Assembly (NCBI GenBank): GCA_005954745.1
Contig: CP040680.1
Coordinates: 1 to 64,000 of the forward strand
From: Halostella pelagica
GTDB lineage: Archaea > Halobacteriota > Halobacteria > Halobacteriales > Natronoarchaeaceae
Reading direction: 5' to 3'
Length of the DNA: 64,000 nucleotides
In this document: piece by piece, positions 1 through 8,211 of the stretch
How positions within the stretch are numbered: position 1 is the stretch's first letter
Layout of the letters: the number at the start of each line of letters is the position of its first letter
Made by a program: the position numbers and the translations under genes
Notes under the pieces: model-generated
Databases searched by the model: none
What the model saw: the letters and a program-made list of their open reading frames with translations, nothing else
Told to the model about the DNA's origin: nothing

Positions 1-994
1 GACGTCGCCGAGATCGCACTCGACGAGCAGTTCACCAACGCCTGCGACCTCCCCACCGACGACACCGACTCCATCAGCACCACCGCCGGCGTCGCGCCCC
101 ACTCGTCCGACGGCTTCGCGAACATGCAGCAGCTCTCGCTGGCTCTCGACGACGACGATAACGAAGGAGACGGGTGTCCGGACGACGATCTCGAAGTCAC
201 CTATCTGGACGTACAACAAGGAACGAGCATCCTTCTAGAGGCGCCGAACGGTAAAAATATGCTAATCGATACTGGCCCGGCGAAGAATCGGGTAGCAGAT
301 GAACTCTCTCGACTCGGTGTCGACCGTCTCGATTACGTCGTGATTACGCATAATCACTCGGACCATCTCAGCGGTCTTTCGGGGCTACTTGATGCTCACG
401 AGAGTGGCGAGATTACCATCGGGAAACTATATGTAAATGGACTCATGGCAGAGGACGACGACGGCGATCTCGGACAGACACAACGACGAGTGCGGCAAGA
501 TCTCGAAGGGATGTCCATCCCCGTGGAGCGACTTTCACGCGGTGACGGATCCGAGTTAGCGTTAGGTACGGGTGTCGAACTGGACGTACTCAACCCACCC
601 GAGAATAATCGACCAAGGGACGATCGGCGATCACATGTCAGAAGAAACTGGACTGTAACTCGATAGTGCTCCGGGTAGAGTACAAGTCGCAGAATTTCCT
701 CTTCACTGCCGACATCCGTGAGGCACTCGAAGAAGAGCTCTTCGACGACTTCGGCGACGTCGACGTGTTGAAACTCAGTCATCATGGGAGTGACTCCGCT
801 AACGGCGAAGCACTTCTGGAGATACCGTGGTCGTTTCCGCGAGTACGAAATATATCGATGACAAAGAGATAATCGACGAGATGCGCGACCGAGATACGCC
901 GATCTATATCACTGGAGAAGACGGGAACCTCGAGTTCGTGGTCACCGAACAAGGAGCGCTAATCGGTCCAGACGAAGCGGTCGACGATGAATAA
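1..994 (+). pseudogene. MBL-fold metallohydrolase (ComEC/Rec2-like), frameshifted, cut by left edge
   Basis: The reading frame is open from base 1, so the gene starts outside the window. Frame 1 carries a metallo-beta-lactamase fold of the ComEC/Rec2 type: a VTYLDVQQG start strand, LIDTGP, and the metal motif THNHSDH near base 350. Frame 1 stops at 664-666, but the fold goes on in frame 3 (LFTADI, then LKLSHHGSD near 770-790) and again in frame 2 from about 820 to the TAA at 992-994. Two frameshifts are therefore needed to read the whole domain. In intact relatives this domain is a metal-dependent hydrolase. The 41 residues before the first internal ATG (124) look like the end of a longer upstream region. 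It could be the C-terminal domain of a larger secreted protein, but that part is outside the window. Confidence 0.7.
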
Positions 995-1052
995 GACGAA
1001 GAGGCCGAGCGACTCCCCAAAAAATAAGAAACCCGAAGAGAATCGGCACGGC

Positions 1053-1553
1053 ATGATTGAAATAGAAGTCGAACTGCGAGTGGCTGAGTGGACCGACTAC
1101 GGGACGGACAAATCGGGAGATTCGGGACTTCGGGTGTATCCCGAGTATCCGGATCATCCCGACGAGGACGACAGCATGTTCCCTGTCGAAGCAGGGCTAC
1201 TCATCCTCGAAGGGGAACTCTTGCGGTCGATTATCCGGGATTTCAACGGTACAGATCAGCTATCAGAGTCCTTGACGAAGACGGTCGGGGAGAGAACCGT
1301 CAGGCTATCCCTCTGCGACGGTCTGGTCGGCGACGACGCCAGGGAGGGCTGGACGCTTGATGCCGAACTGTACGATACGACGCGGTTCTCGGAGAACGAT
1401 ATCAGTCACGAGTTCCTGCTGCGTGACCCCGGAACGGGCGAGCAGGTGGGGCTCTTCGAGCTCAACGAGGCAAAGCTTCTCGAAGAACCGGACGTCGACT
1501 GGGAGACCGAGGAGTGGACGTTCCGGATCGCCGACCACGAGCAGAGCGAATAA
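1053..1553 (+). CDS. Hypothetical protein, paralogue of the gene at 4071
   Basis: A 166-residue acidic protein with no family that I recognise. I chose the ATG at 1053 rather than 987 because the paralogue at 4071-4571 is also exactly 166 residues and aligns from this point (RVAEWT.YGT near the start; GLL.(V/L)EGE.LRSII; RFSEND(I/V)SHEF; FRIADHEQSE at the end). No signal peptide or membrane segment. An in-frame extension to 987 would overlap the end of the MBL gene. Two near-copies separated by two larger related genes resemble the duplicated immunity genes downstream of polymorphic toxins, but this is inference from layout only. Confidence 0.75.
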   Translation: MIEIEVELRVAEWTDYGTDKSGDSGLRVYPEYPDHPDEDDSMFPVEAGLLILEGELLRSIIRDFNGTDQLSESLTKTVGERTVRLSLCDGLVGDDAREGWTLDAELYDTTRFSENDISHEFLLRDPGTGEQVGLFELNEAKLLEEPDVDWETEEWTFRIADHEQSE

Positions 1554-1599
1554 CCGACCGCGGCCGTGCCTCACCGATCCAGTGCCAGCGGTGACACGG
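1484..1599 (+). repeat. 116-bp direct repeat, partner at 4502-4617
   Basis: The last 70 bases of the paralogous genes and about 46 bases after their stop codons are near-identical at the DNA level. The first 47 bases (1484-1530 and 4502-4548) match exactly. The similarity runs through the stop into non-coding DNA, so it reflects a recent segmental copy or gene conversion rather than protein-level selection alone. Confidence 0.8.
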
Positions 1600-1719
1600 A
1601 CTCGACGGGGTGCACGTCGAACTCCTGGTTCACTATCGCTCAGAGATGTCCGGAACGGACATCCGGCCTCCGGTGGTCATATTTACTGACGGCGAGCACT
1701 GCATAAATGAGCGTCCTCA

Positions 1720-3012
1720 ATGCTTGCATCTCTAAGCACGTTCGCGGAGTGGGAGAAGAATCATGGACCGATAGCGGACATACACTGGAACGCGCTCAAG
1801 TGCTACGTTCACAGGGACTACACGCCACTGTCGATGCATGGTACCGGTCCGCTCTACGTCGAGTACGAGGTCACGGCCGAGCCGGTGGAGAGGACGGTCG
1901 ACGTTGGATTCCGGCGGACCGAGATACGGTCGGCAGCGACCTACGGGAGCAATACGCTCCACGTCGATCATCCTGACCCGGCGGTCGACCAGGACCTGTT
2001 CGCAGCTATCGTATCCTATTACGACTGGGAGTGCTTTCCGGAGGTCGACGGTCCTGACGACCGGTTCGAGGACGGATCGACGTACGGGATCTCCGTTCGG
2101 CTCGAACACGACCCGGCACGGGCACTCTGGCGGACCGACAAATCGCTGGCCGAACTCGAACGAACCCGTTCGGACCAGCCGGATGCGGCCGCTGTCGAGC
2201 GCGTCTTCGAGGACCCGGCGCTCTCCGTCGCCACGTGGGACGCGACGCTCTCGGCAGTGAGCGACGATGGATTGGGAACGTTCGAGAGCGCCGCCGTCGA
2301 CTACCGGGTCGTCCTTCCGCACGACGCGCTCCCGCAAGAGATCCCGTTCGTCGGAACCAAGTATCAGATGCGTACCGGTATCGCGGCCAGCGACCGTTCG
2401 TTCGTCGAGTCCGCCACTGCGTCGCTCTCGGAGTGGCGCGGCACCGTCGAGCGGGTCGACGACGAGACGGCGACGGTATCCCTGGACACTCCCACCGGCG
2501 GAGCGGACGGAGAGACGACGTTGACCCTGCCGGTGGATCGACTTCCGGACGCCAGCGCGACGCCGACCGAGACCGTGACGGTGGTCGTCCACTGGACGTA
2601 CGACGGAACCCGAACCGACGAACGGTCGGTCGCCCCGACTGTTCGTCGCCTTCCGGACACGTCCCTCGAATTCGCCTACGACGGCCGAGTCGCTCACGAC
2701 TCCGGCCGGGAGATAGCGTTCTCGAACGCGATACGATACGGGTACGGACACGATTCCGGTGCCATCCTCGTGTTCGACCCATCTGAGGCAGGCGTCGACG
2801 ACCCGGACGTCGTCGTTCCCGACGCCAGACCGGTCGCGAGGATCGACGAGCACGGCGACCTCGACTGGATCGTCGACGCCGAAGGCGACGACTCGACTGT
2901 CAGCATTCGCGACGCCTTCATCTGCGACGACGACCTGTACACGCTGAAGTGGAGCAGCCCGAATGCGAGGTTCGACGCTACGACGGGCCACCTCGTTCGA
3001 CGGTTCGACTGA
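1720..3012 (+). CDS. Hypothetical protein, 430 aa, shares C-terminal domain with the next gene
   Basis: No recognised family. The protein is soluble and acidic with no signal peptide. Its last 110 residues (starting DGRVAHDSG, then a strand-rich section ending ARFDATTGHLVRRFD) match the end of the 273-residue protein at 3151 (DGEVSHDAG ... DLDAATGTVDAVY) in order and spacing, so the two share a C-terminal domain. The alternation of beta-strand-like segments suggests a beta-sandwich or propeller-like fold, but this is only an impression. It sits between the two 166-residue paralogues and is transcribed in the same direction. Confidence 0.75.
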   Translation: MLASLSTFAEWEKNHGPIADIHWNALKCYVHRDYTPLSMHGTGPLYVEYEVTAEPVERTVDVGFRRTEIRSAATYGSNTLHVDHPDPAVDQDLFAAIVSYYDWECFPEVDGPDDRFEDGSTYGISVRLEHDPARALWRTDKSLAELERTRSDQPDAAAVERVFEDPALSVATWDATLSAVSDDGLGTFESAAVDYRVVLPHDALPQEIPFVGTKYQMRTGIAASDRSFVESATASLSEWRGTVERVDDETATVSLDTPTGGADGETTLTLPVDRLPDASATPTETVTVVVHWTYDGTRTDERSVAPTVRRLPDTSLEFAYDGRVAHDSGREIAFSNAIRYGYGHDSGAILVFDPSEAGVDDPDVVVPDARPVARIDEHGDLDWIVDAEGDDSTVSIRDAFICDDDLYTLKWSSPNARFDATTGHLVRRFD

Positions 3013-3150
3013 ACTCGGAACGGCGACGACGGGACCACGACCGAAACGCTCGGAACACTGGAACACGGGTCTCGCCGAGCCGTCCCGTCGATTGCATCCG
3101 AACCGGCTACGCCAGCCAGCTTCTATGTAGCCTGTTATTCCAGATTGCCG

Positions 3151-3972
3151 ATGTCTTCACCGCCCGAACTTTCAATTGATACGCTTCGTACGAACCAGGT
3201 GATGCTGTTCGAGAATGCCGTCGTACGAGCGTGGGACGACCCGTTCGACATGTTCCGATATCTCACCGTCCCCGACTTCGGCGATATCCGGATTCACGAG
3301 GACTTCCTCCCAGAGGGGAGCGACTACAACGGCGCGCGGTTCCACACGGTGACCGAGATTCGACGAGGGAGGTCCGAACTATCAGTAAGACGGGACGGCG
3401 ATCTGCTCGAGATTGAAGGTCCGCTCGAACCGGGCGAGTTGGCTACCATCTCACACCCGGGGTACGACTCCCCCATCGTCTCCTTGCACCTGAGCTGGCT
3501 CGACCAGGAGTGGAAGCCCGGCGTCGATAGCCACGAAGCACTCCCGGACGACGACCTCTACGCCAGGGTACGGGTCGAGTACGACCACGTGCTCTCGATG
3601 CCAAACGAAAGCAAGCGGGTGCACTCGTTCACCGACGACGGGTTCACGGTCGATTACGACGGCGAGGTGTCTCACGATGCCGGCTGGAGCCTCTCCCTCC
3701 CGGGACCAGTCTCGACAGTGCTACCGTTCGAGGACGACCTGATGGTGGTCCTAGAGCCAGAGCAACTCGACGCCGGAAACGAGTTCGGGGCGACCCCGAC
3801 CCGGAATCTGGTCCGCGTTTCGTCAGCAGGCGGGATCGAGTGGGTCGCCGAGGAAACAGACCGCGAACACGCCTACCGGTATCCCGTCATGAAAGAAGGC
3901 GAACTGTTCGCCAAGGCACGGGACATGGTCGACCTCGATGCTGCCACGGGCACCGTCGACGCCGTATACTGA
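3151..3972 (+). CDS. Hypothetical protein, 273 aa, paralogue of the preceding gene's C-terminal half
   Basis: ATG at 3151 is preferred to a TTG two codons upstream. No known family. The second half matches the 430-residue neighbour (DGEVSHDAG, LVRVSSAGGIEWV, DLDAATGTVDAVY). The first half (residues 10-100) has MLFENAVVRAWDDPFDMFRYL and is not obviously shared. Together with 1053, 1720 and 4071 this gives a pattern of two duplicated gene families in a row, as seen in immunity or accessory arrays. Function unknown. Confidence 0.75.
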   Translation: MSSPPELSIDTLRTNQVMLFENAVVRAWDDPFDMFRYLTVPDFGDIRIHEDFLPEGSDYNGARFHTVTEIRRGRSELSVRRDGDLLEIEGPLEPGELATISHPGYDSPIVSLHLSWLDQEWKPGVDSHEALPDDDLYARVRVEYDHVLSMPNESKRVHSFTDDGFTVDYDGEVSHDAGWSLSLPGPVSTVLPFEDDLMVVLEPEQLDAGNEFGATPTRNLVRVSSAGGIEWVAEETDREHAYRYPVMKEGELFAKARDMVDLDAATGTVDAVY

Positions 3973-4039
3973 GTTGCGAGGTGGACCATCGGGTAGGATG
4001 AAGCACTCCACGACAAAGCGGATGCTCGTCTCGTTCGAA

Positions 4040-4049
4040 AATTAATTAG
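4040..4049 (+). promoter_or_regulatory. TATA-like box for the gene at 4071
   Basis: AATTAATTAG lies centred about 27 bases before the ATG at 4071, the spacing expected for a leaderless haloarchaeal transcript. It suggests the second paralogue has its own promoter. Confidence 0.45.
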
Positions 4050-4070
4050 AGCAACTAACGGGGTGGTCCT

Positions 4071-4571
4071 ATGATCCAAACCACAGTCAAATCACGTGTC
4101 GCAGAATGGACGGAATACGGGACGGAGGAGCCTTGGGATGCGGGGCTCCGGACGTATCCCGAGTACCTCGACCACCCCAAGGAGGCGGAGCGCGGGTTCG
4201 CTATCGATGCAGGGCTTCTCGTCGTCGAAGGAGAGCGACTGCGGTCGATAATCGAGGAGTTCGAGGGTGCAGGTCAGCTCTCGGAGAACCTCGACAGTGA
4301 GGTCGACGACAGGATCGTCACGTTGGTCCTTTCCGATACCCCTCCCGGCGGCGGCGTGGCGCAGCGCCAGATGTTCCATGCCGGACTGTACGACACGGCG
4401 CGATTCTCGGAGAACGACGTCAGTCACGAGTTCGTGCTCCGCGATCCCGGAACAGACGAACAGGTTGGAGTCTTCGATCTCAACGAGGCGAAACTCCTCG
4501 AGGAACCGGACGTCGACTGGGAGACCGAGGAGTGGACGTTCCGGATCGCTGACCACGAGCAGAGCGAATAA
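4071..4571 (+). CDS. Hypothetical protein, paralogue of the gene at 1053
   Basis: 166 residues, same length as its paralogue. The N-terminus (SRVAEWTEYGTEEPWDAGLR) and the C-terminus (NEAKLLEEPDVDWETEE, then WTFRIADHEQSE) are strongly conserved; the middle (residues 75-110) has diverged. This distribution, with conserved ends and a variable centre, fits a duplicated family whose copies have different partners. No membrane segment or signal peptide. Function unknown. Confidence 0.75.
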   Translation: MIQTTVKSRVAEWTEYGTEEPWDAGLRTYPEYLDHPKEAERGFAIDAGLLVVEGERLRSIIEEFEGAGQLSENLDSEVDDRIVTLVLSDTPPGGGVAQRQMFHAGLYDTARFSENDVSHEFVLRDPGTDEQVGVFDLNEAKLLEEPDVDWETEEWTFRIADHEQSE

Positions 4572-4720
4572 TCGAACTCGGCCGCGCCCCACTGATTCAG
4601 TGCCAGCGTCGACACGGGCTCCATCAATACTACCCGGCACGTCTTGCTGCGCGCGTTCCGGGTGCGTTCGTGGGGTCGCGTTCAGATTAGCTGATTCCAT
4701 GGGAAGACGAATGAGTTGAG

Positions 4721-4836
4721 CTACTCATCAGCAGTTTCCGCCCTGGCGTGGCTGAAACAGTTTGAGAACGAGAGCGTTCGTCGTTTTACCGCTCGAAAGA
4801 CACGTTCGACGCTGTTGCGATTCCCGTGTCTCTCAA
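4721..4836 (-). mobile_element. C-terminal remnant of an IS6-type haloarchaeal transposase
   Basis: On the minus strand the frame reads FERHGNRNSVERVFRAVKRR and then TLSFSNCFSHARAETADE before a TAG at 4721-4723. The RHGNRN.VERVFR.VKRRT.SFSNCFS stretch is typical of the C-terminal DDE region of haloarchaeal IS6-like transposases. Everything upstream of it is missing and the usual last 15 or so residues are lost. It abuts the tail of a hydrolase gene whose stop codon (4833-4835) overlaps it. Confidence 0.7.
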
Positions 4837-5177
4837 AGGGAATCGACGAACTGGTCGAGGATTCGGTTGAACTGCTCGGGTTCCTCGTAGTGTGGACCGT
4901 GGCCGCTTGCCTCGAACAGCTCGACCCTCGAATCGGGAACGCGTTCCGCGACAGAACGAACAGCGTCGACGCTGCCTCGTGTCTCTGTGGTGCCCGCACA
5001 GACTAGCATGGGGACGTCGATCTCGGGAAGGGTGGAACGGTAGTCACGGGTATGGGTATCGAACAGGATCGCGCTCTGGATCGAAGGTGGTGTACGTGAG
5101 ATCTCGTCGTACTCTACTCCGATGACGGGTCTGAAAGAGACACTTCCAGTTTCACCCTCCGGGAACAAATTCGCCAA
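4833..5177 (-). pseudogene. Alpha/beta hydrolase C-terminal fragment
   Basis: The last 60 residues are a typical alpha/beta hydrolase end: IDVPMLVCAGTTE, then a helix (SVDAVRSVAERVPDSRVEL), then the catalytic-His region FEASGHGPHYEEPEQFN and a final helix ILDQFVDSL. The acid and histidine part is present, but the nucleophile elbow (GxSxG) and oxyanion region are absent, because only 114 codons remain of a family usually 250-300 residues long. No coding remnant of the front is visible beyond 5177. Presumably non-functional. Confidence 0.7.
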
Positions 5178-5327
5178 GGCCCGCCGAATTAGCAGATTGC
5201 AGGCGCTAAGCCCCCTTCCTCAGCGAGCACCGACCAAAGGGAAGATGAACTCCTGACACGAGTGTTATCAGGTTCGAGGCCTGTCACTCACACTTATTAA
5301 CGGCCTCGGGTCGAATGATGACTCATC

Positions 5328-6377
5328 ATGTTGTACGATCAGGTCTCCGAATTGGAACTCGAAATCGAGGGCTACAATCTCGAACAGCGCGAGCGGGACA
5401 CGTCCAGTGGTTTCTCCCGAGCGACGACCATCGTCTCGTTACACGGCGATGGCGAAACCGGGCGTGGCGAGGACGTCACGTAGGACAACGACGCCCACGA
5501 AGCCCTCAACGGTTCCGCGGGGGTCTTCCCGATAACGGGTGAATATACTCTCGACGAGTTTTCGGGCCAGGTGTCCGAGATCGATTTCTTTCACGGTACT
5601 GAACCGAATCAATCGATCTTCCGCAACTATCGACAGTGGGCGTTCGAGAGCGCCGCGCTCGACCTCGCATTAAAACAGTCCGATACGAACCTCGCTGATC
5701 GCCTCGGCCGCGCGTACGACCCCGTTCGATTCGTCGTGAGTACGCGTCTGGAGGAGCCGCCGACCGGCGACGTCGTGCTCGACTGGCTTGACCGCAACCC
5801 CGAACTAGAGTTCAAACTCGACCCGACATCGGAGTGGCCGACAGCGGTCATAGAGCGACTCGCGGCAACCGACGCCGTCCGAACACTCGACCTCAAAGGT
5901 CAATACCACGGGACAACAGTGGATCAGCCTGCTGATCCAGAACTTTACGAGCGAATCATCGAGGGCTTTCCCGAGGCACTCATCGAAGACCCGGAACTCA
6001 ACGAGGAAACGCGACCACTGTTCGAAGGTGAGGACGCCCGTGTGACGTGGGACTACCCGATTCGAGGTGTCGAGACGGTCGAAAACCTCCCGTGGGAACC
6101 GGAGTGGCTCAACATCAAGCCATCCCGATTCGGCTCGGTCCAGTCGCTCTTCGACACAATCGAGTACTGCCGAGAGCATGATATCCAGATGTTTGGAGGT
6201 GGACAGTTCGAACTCGATGTCGGCCGCGAGCACATCCACGCCGTTGCCTCGTTGTTCTATCCAAACGCCCCGAACGACGTGGCTCCGAAGGCATACAACG
6301 ACCCCGATCCGAGTGGCGATCTCCCGCCGAGTCCGCTCGCGCCGCCAACGGTTTCTCAGGGCCTCTCTTGGCAGTAG
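5328..6377 (+). pseudogene. Enolase-superfamily protein interrupted by one in-frame TAG
   Basis: From the ATG at 5328 a single frame runs to 6377 (349 codons) and is broken only by TAG at 5481-5483 after 51 codons. Both halves are one protein: start LELEIEGYNLEQRERDTSSG, then after the stop GEYTLDEFSGQV, WAFESAALDLAL, LEFKLDP, LNIKPSRFGSVQSLFDTIEYC and MFGGGQFELDVGREHIHAVA. This matches the haloarchaeal branch of the mandelate racemase/muconate lactonising enzymes (capping domain then TIM barrel, metal-dependent proton abstraction). Substrate unknown. An intact relative would most likely have Tyr or Trp at the TAG. A downstream restart could give a barrel without the cap, unlikely to be active. 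Confidence 0.65.
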
Positions 6378-6447
6378 GGTGTGCAAACGACGAACCTCGT
6401 TCGACGAGAGAATATCTAGTTTTTGGCTCTGAACGATACCCTGATTG

Positions 6448-6789
6448 ATGGAACACGACCGCCAAATGACTCATGCGTACATGGTCGGCATAGATCTCCG
6501 AAACGACCTTCGTGAGGGGGTTACTCTCCGTGATGCGATACGGAGGGTTGATGGTCCATTCGAAAACGAGTACATGAGCATCAAGAGTGATTTTCTGGCG
6601 AAAACGTCCTCAGAGGACGATCGAGTTCGACTGTTTTATTTCGTGTTCGCGGTGTTGCTGTATAATATCTGGCGGTTGACGGACTTTCTCCTGAAAGCGG
6701 GCGTCGACGGGGAAATGAATCACGTACCCGTGCTGACGGCCGGTGAGTGTGTCGAGATCGTCGTCTCGGCATTGATACCACCCGACTGA
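6448..6789 (+). mobile_element. C-terminal fragment of a DDE transposase
   Basis: The 113-codon frame ends with FENEYMSIKSDFLAKTSS, RLFYFVFAVLLYNIWRLTDF and VLTAGECVEIVVSALIPPD. The E in NEYxSIK and the hydrophobic YNIWRLTDFLL segment are typical of the C-terminal part of haloarchaeal DDE transposases (E of the triad followed by a tail). The catalytic aspartates are missing, so it is a dead remnant. The transposase front at 24.3 kb may belong to the same IS family, judged from my memory of full-length members. Confidence 0.6.
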
Positions 6790-7263
6790 GCGACCGATTT
6801 CCTACTGAGTTCGCCGCTCGGGAGTGGCGACACCGTACAGTAGCGCCAAAATCCGTGTAGTTTCTCATGCTCGCTTGGTTGACACGCCCGCTAAGGTCCG
6901 AAGTCGACGCTTGATCAGTGGAAAGCATCTCAAATCGACGGAGATTCGACCCAAAACTAGCCCATCCTCGGAAACTGTGACATCCAAGCTCGGCGAGTAG
7001 TTGAGACTGGCCGCCTCAATGCATACGATGGGGATATCACATAGCTTCCCAGAGATCTAATCTCGATTAACTACTTAGCTGGTACTCTCATTGAGAACTT
7101 CATTTTCACCCAATTGATTATCCTGTCTTCGGCTACTGTGTGGTCGAACAATAGGATGGTTGGCGATAGTCTGGTTCAGAGAGCTTCTGATAAACCGCGA
7201 GATTCTTACCCAGTAGATACAATTAGTCGTGTAATCGACTTAACTAGAGGATTCAAAATAACA
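6790..7263. other. Gene-free stretch with possible IS end and regulator promoter
   Basis: No convincing coding frame. The part next to the transposase tail is probably IS 3' DNA. Base composition becomes AT-richer from about 7040, and a TATA-like ACTTAACTA (7238-7246) stands about 22-26 bases before the ATG at 7264. Confidence 0.4.
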
Positions 7264-8109
7264 ATGAGCCAGATACAAGCTTCAACAGAAATATTTGCTT
7301 ATAAATGGTACCCGAGTATCATTTATACTGTTAACGAATTGGAAGGAGCGGGATATTCGGAACTCGAAAGCTCCCTTGGAAGTATCTCATCAAAAATGCT
7401 GTCGGATGGTCTGTCTGATCTCTGTGAGCGGAATGTTTTAACGACGACGGAGACAGTTGAAGGGGGTGGTCGAACGGTGTACATACTGTCCAGCAAAGGA
7501 CGGGCACTTATCCCTGCCATAGAGGTGTTAGAAGCGTGGGAACAGCACTATGGAGAAGAGGCAGCAACAGTTCTGATCGTTGAAGATGAACAAATGGTCG
7601 CAGATATCTTTGCAAACTATTTTTCTGGGAGTTACCATACACAGTACGTCTCGACCGGTACAGAGGCACTCGAAGCATATACTGCTGACACCGATCTCGT
7701 CATCATCGACCGAAAATTGGAGGGGATGTCAGGCGATACTGTCGCAGCTCGAATCAGAGCGGAGCACGAACAGCAACTTCTGTTGTGCGTTAGTGGTGTC
7801 GAACCTGACAACGATCTCTATGAACTGGACTATGATGACTATATCCACAAGCCGGTCGAGGAAGACGAAATGAGAACACGGGTGGAGCTGTTGCTCAATC
7901 GAGCAGCGTTAGATTCAACAGCGCGAACGTATCTGACTCTCCGATCAAAGCAGTTCGCACTGACAGAGACGCACGGGAAGGCTGCAACGAAGATGAACGG
8001 ATACAAAAATTGCACAGCCAAGATTGAGGGACTCGATCTTTCGACGGATCACAAACAGATGCTCGAACCGCTTCTTCAAGACAGCGACCGAGTTGCGTCC
8101 ATTCGCTGA
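7264..8109 (+). CDS. HxlR-like winged helix fused to receiver domain and HalX-like C-terminus
   Basis: 281 residues from the ATG at 7264 (TTG 7114 and ATG 7156 are in frame upstream, but the promoter-like element at 7238-7246 and the usual HxlR length favour 7264). Residues 10-95 are an HxlR-like winged helix (KWYPSIIYTVNEL, SSKMLSDGLSDLCERNVL, YILSSKGRAL). Residues 103-212 are a receiver domain: acidic pair E107/D108, phosphoacceptor D149 in VIIDRKLEGMSGD, and K196 in DYIHKPVEEDEM. The last 65 residues fit the haloarchaeal HalX helical domain. Haloarchaeal HalX regulators normally start with the receiver domain, so the N-terminal DNA-binding domain is unusual. It converges on a histidine kinase gene, its likely partner. 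Confidence 0.8.
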   Translation: MSQIQASTEIFAYKWYPSIIYTVNELEGAGYSELESSLGSISSKMLSDGLSDLCERNVLTTTETVEGGGRTVYILSSKGRALIPAIEVLEAWEQHYGEEAATVLIVEDEQMVADIFANYFSGSYHTQYVSTGTEALEAYTADTDLVIIDRKLEGMSGDTVAARIRAEHEQQLLLCVSGVEPDNDLYELDYDDYIHKPVEEDEMRTRVELLLNRAALDSTARTYLTLRSKQFALTETHGKAATKMNGYKNCTAKIEGLDLSTDHKQMLEPLLQDSDRVASIR

Positions 8110-8211
8110 ATGACGTTCGCTCGGCGGTGATGAGACACTACTGTACCGGACGACTGCGCCGAACTCCACTGTTTCCGATCAGCCAGATGAGCCCACGAAA
8201 AGCGGCGATGG

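Noticed and set aside
5200-5240. Possible IS200/IS605 right end (TAAGCCCCCTTCCTCAGCGAG)
   Set aside because: Only a short resemblance from memory; no TnpA or TnpB remnant beside it, so not called.
5481-5483. Pyrrolysine or other recoding at TAG codons
   Set aside because: No suppressor or pyl genes are in the window and TAA/TGA lesions occur as well; decay or sequence error is simpler. Kept only as a check.
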